From: Macrostomum hystrix
Lineage: Eukaryota > Platyhelminthes > Macrostomidae
Assembly (NCBI GenBank): GCA_950097015.1
Contig: CATNEN010000001.1
Location: 5,751,001 to 5,815,000 of the forward strand
DNA: 64,000 bases
Direction of reading: 5' to 3'
The notes under the pieces were generated by a model. That model was not told where the DNA came from. It searched no databases and saw only the letters and a program-made list of their open reading frames with translations. The position numbers and the translations under genes were made by a program. This document shows positions 32,960-44,562 of this stretch, piece by piece; within the stretch, counting starts at the first letter, position 1; each line of letters opens with the position of its first letter.

Positions 32960-35150
32960 TCCTATCTGCAAATCTTTCATCTAATCTACAAATCTCATAT
33001 CTAATCTACAAATCTCACATCTAATCTGAAAATCTCATATCTAATCTGAAAAACTCACATCTAATCTACAAATCTCACAACTAATCTACAAATCTCACAT
33101 CTATTCTGCAAATCTCATATCTAATCTACAAATCTCACATCTAATCTAAAAAACTCACATCTAATCTACAAATCTCACATCTAATCTACAAATCTCACAT
33201 CTAATCTGCAAATCTCATATCTATTCTGCAAATCTCACATCTAATCTACAAATCTCATATGTAATCTACAAATCTCACATCTAATCTACAAATCTCACAT
33301 CTAATCTACAAATCTCACATCTAATCTACAAATCTCACATCTAATCTGCAAATCTCATATCCAATCTACAAATCTCATATCTAATCTACAAATCTCACAT
33401 CTATTCTGCAAATCTCATATCTAATCTACAAATCTCACATCTAATCTAAAAAACTCACATCTAATCTACAAATCTCACATCTAATCTACAAATCTCACAT
33501 CTAATCTGCAAATCTCATATCTATTCTGCAAATCTCACATCTAATCTACAAATCTCATATGTAATCTACAAATCTCACATCTAATCTACAAATCTCACAT
33601 CTAATCTACAAATCTCACATCTAATCTACAAATCTCACATCTAATCTGCAAATCTCATATCCAATCTACAAATCTCATATCTAATCTACAAATCTCACAT
33701 CTATTCTGCAAATCTCATATCTAATCTACAAATCTCACATCTAATCTAAAAAACTCACATCTAATCTACAAATCTCACATCTAATCTACAAATCTCACAT
33801 CTAATCTGCAAATCTCATATCTATTCTGCAAATCTCACATCTAATCTACAAATCTCATATGTAATCTACAAATCTCACATCTGATCTGCAAATCTCATAT
33901 CTATTCTGCAAATCTCACATCTAATCTACAAATCTCATATCTAATCTACAAATCTCATATCTAATCTGCAAATCTCACATCTATTCTGCAAATCTCATAT
34001 CTATTCTAAAAAACTCACATCTAATCTGCAAATCTCATATGTAATCTGCAAATGTCACATCTAATCTACAAATCTCATATCTAATCTACAAATCTCACAT
34101 CTAATCTACAAATCTCATATCTATTCTGCAAATCTCACATCTAATCTACAAATCTCACATCTAATCTACAAATCTCACATCTAATCTGCAAATCTCATAT
34201 CTATTCTGCAAATCTCACATCTAATCTACAAATCTCATATGTAATCTACAAATTTCACATCTAATCTACAAATCTCACATCTAATCTACAAATCTCACAT
34301 CTAATCTACAAATCTCACATCTAATCTACAAATCTCACATCTAATCTACAAATCTCACATCTAATCTACAAATCTCACATCTAATCTACAAATCTCACAT
34401 CTAATCTACAAATCTCATATGTAATCTACAAATTTCACATCTAATCTACAAATCTCACATCTAATCTACAAATCTCACATCTAATCTACAAATCTCATAT
34501 GTAATCTACAAATTTCACATCTAATCTACAAATCTCATATGTAATCTACAAATCTCATATGTAATCTACAAATTTCACATCTAATCTACAAATCTCACAT
34601 CTAATCTACAAATCTCACATCTAATCTACAAATCTCATATGTAATCTACAAATTTCACATCTAATCTACAAATCTCACATCTAATCTACAAATCTCACAT
34701 CTAATCTACAAATCTCACATCTAATCTACAAATCTCATATGTAATCTACAAATCTCACATCTAATCTACAAATCTCATATGTAATCTACTAATCTCATAT
34801 GTAATCTACAAATTTCACATCTAATCTACAAATCTCACATCTAATCTACAAATCTCACATCTAATCTACAAATCTCACATCTATTCTGCAAATCTCATAT
34901 CTAATCTAAAAAACTCACATCTAATCTACAAATCTCACATCTAATCTACAAATCTCACATCTAATCTGCAAATCTCATATCTATTCTGCAAATCTCACAT
35001 CTAATCTACAAATCTCATATGTAATCTACAAATCTCACATCTGATCTGCAAATCTCATATCTATTCTGCAAATCTCACATCTAATCTACAAATCTCATAT
35101 CTAATCTACAAATCTCATATCTAATCTGCAAATCTCAAAAGTAATCTAAA
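32960..35150. repeat. Satellite-like array, 20-bp unit, about 109 copies, with 300-bp higher-order repeats
   Basis: Unit ATCTACAAATCTCACATCTA, with ACA/GCA/AAA, CACAT/CATAT and CTAAT/CTATT/GTAAT variants. Phase stays at exactly 20 bp over 2.2 kb. The ordered variants of 33121-33420 are repeated base for base at 33421-33720 and again through most of 33721-33880, giving a 15-unit (300-bp) higher-order repeat. A block near 33820-33970 recurs near 34970-35120. Confidence 0.98.
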
Positions 35151-35760
35151 AATATCCCTTCGAATATTCAAATCCCATATGCAATCTAGCAGTCGGCTTT
35201 CTTTTCAAATTATCCTCCATTCACATGAATTTAATTTCATAAATTTTCTAATAAGACCAACCAATGGCAGGTCTCATTGTATGAATTTCTGATCAGTCCA
35301 TGAGAAATCCCAATGAGAATAAATGTGCTCATTCATGCAGGCATTTTATCCCAGCCGATTCTGGCTTTCCCTCACGATTGGGTAATTACTTTCGGTTCAG
35401 TAATGCGAGCCACGATCGAACTGTGCTACATAATGACCAACTTCAGAATGAGAAGAATTCTTTTCGGCTGGTTAGAAAATATGGCTAGAAATTAATTATA
35501 TAGTTTTACAAGGCTATTTAATACACACGGCTGCCAGGCTGGATGCACCGCAATGACTTTAATTAGGTTTGGTGTCTGTCCTGCCTTTTGTTATTAGCGT
35601 ATACTCATTCGTGATTTAACGAAGTCTGAATAAAAATATCTGATTACCTTAAATCTATTCAAGATTCAGAAGATATCGATATTAAAATTAAAGAACTTTA
35701 ATATGAGGACACTAATATCATGACAAATATCTTTAGCTGGAATGCCAAGTACAAACTAGT
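35151..35760. other. AT-rich spacer
   Basis: Nothing recognised; overlapping 60-codon frames near 35300-35495 have no supporting features. Confidence 0.4.
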
Positions 35761-36112
35761 TAATAATAATTGCAGGATGCTGCGGGCAATGGCACATCAT
35801 TTATTTGGTGACACCAGACCCGCAGCCAGCTAGGAGGCAATGCTGCCCATTTCACTGACTCCTGAGCACACACGCACACAGATACTGTACGCAGGCACAC
35901 TCTCACACAGGTGTGTACATCTGCCGTGACTTTCTCATCGTCAGGCAGTGTACACTCTTACTTTGGAGGTTGGCCCTCAAAGGGCGTCAATTTCACGACG
36001 AACCCCCAAGCCTTCTCTCCGCGGCTGCGCCCCAAATGAATGTGGCCTCGCCGCGGAATCGAACTCAGGGACCTTGGTGCGAGAGGCAAACGCGTAAGAC
36101 CGCTCTGCCACT
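35761..36112 (-). mobile_element. SINE family 1, near full-length antisense copy
   Basis: AAT-rich tail at the left (TAATAATAATTGCAGG), shared body, and tRNA-like head at the right (GACCGCTCTGCCACTCACC on the plus strand). Collinear with the other family 1 copies. Confidence 0.88.
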
Positions 36113-37057
36113 CACCGCCTTACAACCTGAATATCGAAGTCGAAGTCGAATAAACTGTCAGTCGAAGAAAACCTGATGTCGTGTCCGAATATCCGAAACC
36201 CTGAAGAAAAGTCTTTAAATTATTATTACTTCGATTAAATCTCTTTTTGAAGTTAGCAGCTAAATAATCAACTAATTGTCTCACTCGGCCCTCGGGTCTG
36301 AGTAGTCTGAAGTCTGAAATTTTCTTAGTGGATTAGCCAGTAGCTAGGATTACCGCTGGCCTAATACTCCTTAATCAGTAATCCCTATAATCAGCTGGAA
36401 AATCCACATAGATTCTGTGAGATAAAATTGAAGTAAATTCTTGTTGAAAGATTTGAGAGGAAGCCTTGATTTTGAAAATATGACTGCGTAAAATGGAGTA
36501 TTAATTTGATAATTAAACTCAAAGTATTTTTTTAAGATCTTAAAGAGAAATTTTTTAAAAATCTTCTTTCCTTATGTTACATTTATTAAAGTTATCAAAA
36601 AGAACACAGCTGCTGATGCAAACAAAACATCACATTGATGTGTCTGAATATAAATAGTAGAACACATAAAAAGCTTCAAATTATTGTTTGACTGCCATTA
36701 GTTTTTTAGCCAGTGGAGAAAAAAGAAAAAATACTTAAAAAGCTGAAAAAAATTAACACAGAAAATAAAACTGTGTGATAAAACTTATCAAAGAAGAAAA
36801 TTTTTTCACATTTTTCCACTTTTTCGTAGATCATAAATAACGACTTCGTTAAAATATATTCGCGCAAGTTTAAAATAACAAACCGTAAGAAAACTTGGTG
36901 GAAACAACTTAGAAAAAGACAATCAGAAAAATAATGAAACAATGAAAAGGAGCCTAAATATTTATAAGCCATTAAAAAATGTTAAAAAATGAACCAGTTA
37001 AAGCAAATTTAAAAGTCCTTAAGTCTGTACGTGTTTTTGTTGCCAACCGAAATCTCA
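36113..37057. other. AT-rich flank 3' of the arginase gene
   Basis: Probably includes the arginase 3'UTR next to 37057. No other gene recognised; a minus-strand frame at 36706-36972 is Phe/Lys-rich, as expected of AT-rich noncoding DNA. Confidence 0.4.
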
Positions 37058-39546
37058 TCAGTTTTCACGGATTAGCGACGCTCTCGACTGCGCGTTAACG
37101 TCCGACGGCATCGGGAACCGGTAGTTGCTGGGCACAATGCCAGCCCTTTGCCAACCGAAACAGGCGCGAATCACTTCCTTGGCTGCGTTCACCGTCATCT
37201 CGCTCTGCACCGGGTTGCCAAGATCCGGGTTGACCTCAGTGAGGTCGACCACTTTTAGGCACCCTTTGAATTGTCGGATGAAATAATGACATCAACATCT
37301 AGACAGCAATGCTCTGAGCAGGTAAGCAATAATAATAAACTAGAACTAGTTATTTGCAGTCAAGTGGATAGAACTTCGGACTTTTGGCGCATTTGGTCGT
37401 CGGGGGTTCGAATCTTAGATCCAAAGAAATCAATTATTTTAACTTACCGGTTCTGTGCACCTCCTCGGCAATGTACAGACCCTCTCGCAGGGTCAGTCCA
37501 GCTGGTACCGGGGTTCCAGTGCACTTGGCGAAGCCGGGATCGAGCGAGTCGATGTCGAAGCTGAGATGAATCGGCCTCTTGAAGCCCGGGTTGATTTCTT
37601 GAAGGCTGCGTCGGACAACCTCCTGAATGCCGAGATGGTCGACCTCCTGCATGCCGTAGTATGTGACGCCGAATTTATCTAGCAGGTATCGCTCGCCGGG
37701 GTCGATGTCGCGCAAACCGATGAAGGCGATGTCCTTGATGCTGATGCTGCGTTAAAATGTTGATTGTGCTACTACGTAAATAAAGTCAGTAGGATAGTTT
37801 GAACATAGATTGTATTTTTTATACAAATCACTCACCATGGCTTCAATTCGTCGAACTCTTCCATTCTGGGCACAAATTCTTGCAGCTCGTTGATCAGGAA
37901 TGACAGCGGCATGCCGTGGACATTGCCAGTGCTGCTAGTCAGGCAGGTGTTGCAATCAGCGTGAGCGTCAATCCACAGCAGCACCATGTCCTTGTTGACC
38001 TGAGCGTGACCATGAACTGTTCCCAGACTAACCGAATGGTCTCCGCCGATGCAAAAGAGGATATTTTCCACACCCTGATGAGCCAGAGCAGACTGCACTG
38101 ACTGCGAGATGTTCAGGGCGTTCTCGGCGTGCGTGCGCGGATGTCGGAGTCCGAATTTGGGTGGATCCGGGAACACCTCGGTGACGCGCATGTCGCCGTA
38201 GTCGACTAGTTCAATGCCCATCGCCTGGAGCGCATTGGTGCGGTTTATTGTAAACTAGAACGCCTTGTACTTTTAACTGATTTATCCGTAATAACTTAAA
38301 TCTAGCGATCTGTCGATGAGATATCTAGCCACGTCTCTATGAGATATCTAGCCACGTCTCTATGAGATATCTAGCCACGTCTCTATGAGATATCTAGCCA
38401 TGCCTCATGTCTCTATGAGATATCTAGCCATGTCTCCATGAGATATCTAGCCACGTCTCTATGAGATATCTAGCCACGTCTCTATGAGATATCTAGCCAT
38501 GCCTCATGTCTCTATGAGATATCTAGCCATGTCTCTATGAGATATCTAACCACGTCTCAATGAGATATCTAGCCACGTCTCTATGAGATATCTAGCCACG
38601 TCTCTATGAGATATCTAGCCATGCCTCATGTCTCTATGAGCTATCTAGCCATGCCTCATGTCTCTATGAGATATCTAGCCATGTCTCCATGAGATATCTA
38701 GCCACGTCTCTATGAGATATCTAGCCACGTCTCTATGAGATATCTAGCCATGCCTCATGTCTCTATGAGATATCTAGCCATGTCTCTATGAGATATCTAG
38801 CCACGTCTCTATGAGATATCTAGCCACGTCTCTATGAGATATCTAGCCATGCCTCATGTCTCTATGAGATATCTAGCCATGCCTCATGTCTCTATGAGAT
38901 ATCTAGCCATGTCTCATGTCTCTATGAGATATCTAGCCATGTCTCATGTCTCTATAAGATATCTAGCCATGTCTCATGTCTCTATGAGATATCTAGCCAC
39001 GTCTCTATGAGATATCTAGCCATGCCTCATGTCTCTATGAGATATCTAGCCATGTCTCATGTCTCTATAAGATATCTAGCCATGTCTCATGTCTCTATGA
39101 GATATCTACAGACCTGTCTATCTATCTATCTATCGATCTGTCAGTGAGATCTATCGATCTGTCCATGAGATCTATCGATCTGTCCATGAGATCAATTTAC
39201 CTCTCTATAAAATCTATCTCATTTGCTAGATCTATCCATCTGTTTGAAGTCAGTAGATCTAGTCTAGGCGATCTAGCTAAAAGTCCCTATGGCAGCGCAT
39301 GGGTCAGGTGTATCTCACCTGGACACTCTCAAACAGGCCGCTGCGTCGGATGGCCTGCGGTCCCAGCCGCACGCCGCTATTTGGCTGGCCCAAATTGGTG
39401 GGAAATCCGATAATTCCCACCTGCTTGTAAAGCGGCTCTCGGATTGAACGGCCGCTAGCGTTGCTGCTGCTTCTAGTGGAAGCCAACTGAGGAAGGCGAC
39501 CGATGCCCAGCTGAGCTAGGTATCTGGTTCCAAACAGCTTCAACAT
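37058..39546 (-). CDS. ARG: Arginase, 4 exons, probably mitochondrial
   Basis: Exons 39546-39319, 38224-37836, 37746-37448 and 37263-37058 join in phase (1,122 nt) to 373 residues. Arginase hydrolyses L-arginine to L-ornithine and urea using a binuclear manganese centre. All metal-binding motifs are present: GGDHS (metal His), WIDAHADCNT (Asp-His-Asp) and HLSFDIDSLDP (D-x-D). Also conserved are the N-terminal GFPTNLGQPNSGVRLGPQAI, GNVHGMP, IGLRDIDPGE, TGTPVPAGLTLREG and the C-terminal DLTEVNP. The protein exceeds the roughly 320-residue cytosolic form because of a 40-residue N-terminus rich in Arg, Ser and Leu and nearly free of acidic residues, which looks like a mitochondrial presequence. 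Intron 1 carries two tandem arrays, intron 3 a tRNA-like fragment. Confidence 0.96.
37350..37432 (+). repeat. tRNA-like SINE fragment in arginase intron 3
   Basis: An A-box-like AAGTGGATAGAACTTCGGAC and B-box-like GGGGGTTCGAATCTTAGATC at tRNA-like spacing. The acceptor stems do not pair, so it is a SINE head remnant, not a tRNA gene. Confidence 0.45.
38300..39108. repeat. Minisatellite in arginase intron 1, 23-bp unit with 30-bp variants
   Basis: Basic unit GATATCTAGCCACGTCTCTA plus TGA; a longer form adds a CATGCCT or CATGTCT insertion. Mixed blocks of short and long units repeat, so segments have been copied together. It fills most of the 1.1-kb intron. Confidence 0.96.
39115..39195. repeat. 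Short degenerate tandem repeat
   Basis: (CTAT)n followed by about three copies of a unit containing GATCTGTCCATGAGATCTAT, next to the larger array in arginase intron 1. Confidence 0.75.
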
Positions 39547-40139
39547 TCCTTATCTTCAATGTGGATTGATTCGAATCCAATATCGAAATTGATACAATGC
39601 GTGTAAATATCTTCACAATAAGCAGTTGAGTCAGTTAAATAGGGGATCACTTCCAATGGTCTTGCTTTAGGAAGGAGTGGCCAATTTGTTTTGCAGCTGA
39701 AGGAAAAAACCCCGATCGATTTATATTTCTACCATTGTTCCACATTGCTCGGAGACCAATGCGAAAGCTTAACTAGATTATAAATTGAAAGGCAGCTTAT
39801 TGAGTAAGCTGGACTAGAGAAATAACCCTGGAAATTTTCAGTTTAGTTAAAAAATTTAACAGCACCCAGGCTGAATCATGATTCACTGCTCAAAACCCAG
39901 TAAGCACGTGGACTCAAATTCCACTGGAACAGTTGAGTCGGAGCCGGATAGTTGCATAACAAACTCAGGACTGAAATCTTTGCTATGGGAAAATTTCGCA
40001 CTTTAACCTTCAGGTGTCTTTCTTAGAAAATTTTCTGGTGCAACTTTCTCAGCGGGGTCATATTTACTTTGAAACTTTTCACGTTTTAGTCGATTCCTTT
40101 GCACAGCCCAACTTGTATAAAACTTGATTCAACTTGAGA
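39547..40139. other. Arginase 5' flank
   Basis: Arginase promoter expected here; no specific element assigned and no other gene seen. Confidence 0.4.
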
Positions 40140-42045
40140 CGTTTCTTTGGCAGATTCCTACTCGGTAACGATTAACTGCACTTAGTAGATTCCTGCTAAA
40201 AAATCTTTAGTTTTAGTCTATTCCTCGGCAGATTCCAACTTAGAAACTTTATTTGACTTTAGACAATTTCTCATGAGATTCCAGTTCGTCAGATTCCTAC
40301 GTCAGAAACTTTTTTCGATTTAAGACGACTTCATGGCAGATTCCTTCTTAGAAGCTTTATTTAAATTGAGACGATTCCAGGGCAGATTCCAATTTAGAGA
40401 CTTTATTCGATTTGAGACGATTCCATGGCAGATTCCAATTTAGAAAACTTATTCGAGTTGAGACGATTCCATGGCAGATTCCAATTTAGAAAACTTATTC
40501 GAGTTGAGACGATTCCATGGCAGATTCCAATTTAGAAAACTTATTCGCGTTGAGACGATTCCATGGCAGATTCCAATTTAGAAAACTTATTCGAGTTGAG
40601 ACGATTCCATGGCAGATTCCAATTTAGAAAACTTTTTCGCGTTGAGACGATTCCATGGCAGATTCCAATTTAGAAAACTTATTCGCGTTGAGACGATTCC
40701 ATGGCAGATTCCAATTTAGAAAACTTATTCGAGTTGAGACGATTTCAGGGCAGATTCCAATTTAGAAAACTTATTCGAGTTGAGACGATTCCATGGCAGA
40801 TTCCAATTTAGAAAACTTATTCGAGTTGAGACGATTCCTTTGTAGATTTCTACTTTGAAATTTTATTCGAGTTGAGACGATTCCTCGTCAGATTCCAATT
40901 TAGAAACCTTATTCGAGTTAAGACGATTCCTCGTCAGATTCCAATTTAGAAACCTTATTCGAGTTGAGACGATTCCATGGCAGATTCCAATTTAGAAACC
41001 TTATTCGAGTTGAGACGATTCCTTTGTAGATTTCTACTTTGAAATTTTATTCGAGTTGAGACGATTCGTCGCCGGATTCCAATTTAGAAACCTTATTCGA
41101 GTTGAGACGATTCCTCGTCAGATTCCAATTTAGAAACCTTATTCGAGTTAAGACGATTCCTCGTCAGATTCCAATTTAGAAACCTTATTCGAGTTGAGAC
41201 GATTCCTCAGCGGATTCTATCTTACCAACTTTATTCGAGTTGAGACGATACCTCGTCAGATTCCAATTTAGAAACCTTATTCGAGTTGAGACGATTCCAT
41301 GGCAGATTCCAATTTAGAAACCTTATTCGAGTTGAGACGATTCCATGGCAGATTCCAATTTAGAAACCTTATTCGAGTTAAGACGATTCCTCGTCAGATT
41401 CCAATTTAGAAACCTTATTCGAGTTGAGACGATTCCTCAGCGGATTCTATCTTACCAACTTTATTCGAGTTGAGACGATACCTCGTCAGATTCCAATTTA
41501 GAAACCTTATTCGAGTTGAGACGATTCCATGGCAGATTCCAATTTAGAAACCTTATTCGAGTTGAGACGATTCCTTTGCAGATTTCTACTTTGAAAATTT
41601 ATTCGAGTTGAGACGATTCCTCGTCGGATTCCAATTTAGAAACCTTATTCGAGTTAAGACGATTCCATGGCAGATTCCAATTTAGAAACCTTATTCGAGT
41701 TGAGACGATTCCTTTGCAGATTTCTACTTTGAAAATTTATTCGAGTTGAGACGATTCCTCGTCGGATTCCAATTTAGAAACCTTATTCGAGTTAAGAAGA
41801 TTCTTTTGCAGATTCCTACTTAGAAACCTTATTCGAGTTAAGACGATTCCTCAGCGGATCCCTACTTAGAAGCTGTACTCAACTTAAGACGATTCCTCGT
41901 CAGATTGCAATTTAGAAACTCTATTCGAGTTAAGACGATTCCTCAGCGGATCCCTACTTAGAAGCTGTACTCAAATTGAGACGATTCCTCGGCAGATTTC
42001 TAGTTAGAAACGGTTAAGCCGATTCCTGGGCGGATTCCCTACCTA
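40140..42045. repeat. Minisatellite, 46-bp unit, about 40 copies
   Basis: Unit contains GATTCCATGGCAGATTCCAA, then TTTAGAAA.CTTATTCGAG and TTGAGAC. The left part (to 40850) is homogeneous with CCATGGCAG; the right part mixes CCTCGTCAG, CCTCAGCGG and CCTTTGCAG subtypes in repeated order. Edges decay gradually on both sides, as expected of an old array with a younger core. Confidence 0.96.
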
Positions 42046-43106
42046 CAGAAAGTCCAAAATCAAAATGAAATGTAGAAGTTTAATAACACTTTCAGCATCA
42101 GTTAGATAAGTTAGTGTCAGAAAAACGCTGAACTGCTTTGTCCATCGCAATTTGTATCGCACAAAAATGAATTAAGAAAAAAATAGGCTAAATACAGCAA
42201 TTGCTTATAGCTCGTAAAATAAAAAATCATGCATTCGTACGCGTGCAGACACCAAAGTAGTTTAAGAGGCCAATTAAACAGTAAACTAACCTGATAGGAA
42301 AGTACTTTATTAGACGCATAAAGATAAGACTTCAGTAGAATTAATTAAAAACATTTCTTATAGAATTTATAAACAGCCACTTACCATTGTTTGACATGCT
42401 TTAACTAAATTACAAATAATGTAACAACAATAAACAAAAAATGATTGCATTTCTTAATAAACGCTGACACCAGAATGCAAGAGAACCTACTCAGCTAAGA
42501 ATTAGGCTAGGACGAAACTGGCAAAGCAAAATAAGCAAAAACCATAAGCTCTTAGGTTGTTATTCAATAAAGCAAGCTTGAGAAAAAGAATTATGATCAA
42601 TGCCAAACAAATAGAAACATTCCTTACTAGACTGGTTCACAATTTATAAGCATATTAAAACACCGCAATCACCTAGAACTACTTCTACTTACTACTTGTA
42701 GCTCGTAAGTAGTAGAAGTCGCAAATTTAGCGAAAGAAAAACGAACAAGCATTCTTAGAAAACGGGACAAAACAAAAAAACGTGTCTATTATAACAAGCG
42801 CTGAGAAAAGCGAAAAGCGAAAATGAACTCAAATTGAAGAATAATATACAAAAAAGAAACAATAAACATGAAAATTCTAAAGCTGCGGTCAATTATCTGC
42901 ATTATTATTGCATAAACATCATATCAATTAAATGTGAGATTGCTATTGTAAACATAATGCGAATTTTTTGCATTATGTGTTCCGTTTGAATTACAAAATA
43001 TTGCTGCAATTATTAAGGAAACAAATAACAGACTACTATAAGTAGACTTTTATATAACTGTCAAATTGTTAATATAATAAAGAGTAAAAACAACAATAGC
43101 GAGTAT
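42046..43106. other. AT-rich sequence, probable Dishevelled 3'UTR and flank
   Basis: About 70% A+T with no coding features. An imperfect hairpin lies at about 42688-42720 (ACTTCTACT..AGTAGAAGT arms). The part adjoining 43106 should be the 3'UTR of the minus-strand Dishevelled gene. Confidence 0.4.
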
Positions 43107-44523
43107 CTACTGCCAAACTGGAGCCGTGTGCTTCCAAGCCACGCTGGATGTGGAAACTGTGGGAGCAACACCGCTGCCCGAGGATACCACAAAGCTGTGC
43201 GACATCTGCTGCTGCTGCTGCTGCTGGCCAAGGTGCAGCCCAGACTGAGGTACCGGCGGTATGGTCATCGGCATGGAGGTACGGCTGTGCGAGGAAGCTG
43301 AGCTGCTGTCTGCGATGGTGGATATACAGCGTGGATCAACTAATTTAGCCTGATCATTGTACAGCCCAAGAATCTTCCCCTACCCCTGTTCAACCCCCCA
43401 AGGATCCTCCCTCACCCCTGTTCTACCCCAAGGATCTTCTCTCACCCCTGCTCTACCCAATGAATCCTCCCCCCACCCCTGTTCTACCCCAAGGATCTTC
43501 CCTCACACCTGTTCTACCCCCAAGGATCTTCCCTCACACCTGTTCTACCCCCAAGGATCCTCCCTCACCCCTGTTCTACCCCAAGGATCTTCTCTCACCC
43601 CTGCTCTACCCAATGAATCCTCCCCCACCCCTGTTCTACCCCAAGGATCTTCTCTCACCCCTGCTCTACCCAATGAATCCTCCCCCACCCCTGTTCTACC
43701 CCAAGGATCTTCCCTCACACCTGTTCTACCCCCAAGGATCTTCCCTCACACCTGTTCTACACCAAGGATATTCTCTCACACCTGTTCTACCCCAAGGATA
43801 TTCTCTCACCCCTGTTCTACCCCAAGGATCCCTCACCCCTGTTCTACCCCAAGAATCCCTCACCACTGCTCTACCCCAAGAATCCCTCACCCCTGCTCTA
43901 CCCCAAGGATCCCTCACCATTGTTCTACCCCAATAATCCCTCACCCCTGTTCTACCCCAAGGATCCCTCACCCAAGTTCTACCCCAAGGATCACTCACCA
44001 CTGTTCTACCCCAAGAATCCCTCACCCCTGTTCTACCCCAAGGATCCCTCACCCAAGTTCTACCCCAAGGATCACTCACCACTGTTCTACCCCAAGAATC
44101 CCTCACCCCTGCTCTACCCCAAGGATCCCTCACCCCTGCTCTACCCCAAGGATCACTCACCACTGTTCTACCCCAAGGATCCCCCACCACTGTTCTACCC
44201 CTAAGATCTTTTCCCACCACTGCTCTAACCCCAAGGTCTTCCCCATCACCCTAATTCTTCTCACATTATCCCAAGTTTGCTCACCAGAGTTGTCGCTAAC
44301 AACGGATGCAGAATTAGCAGGAGGCATGGCGCCCATTGGTGTCGGAGTCATGCCCTGATGATGACCCTGCTGCTGCTGGTGCTGCTGCTGTTGCTGCTGC
44401 ATGAGCACACTGCTGTACTGACTGACACTCTCAGTGTCTGTTGTACCATACAGGCTTGGGTAACTTGGTGGCGGAGCACCCCAAGCTCCTTGAGGCGGCG
44501 GCGGCGGCATCTGATGATGATGG

Positions 44524-44562
<39 letters not shown>

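Noticed and set aside
43357-44358. 333-codon plus-strand frame and a 164-codon minus frame
   Set aside because: Run through the minisatellite in Dishevelled intron 7; the real coding exons flank it in a different phase.
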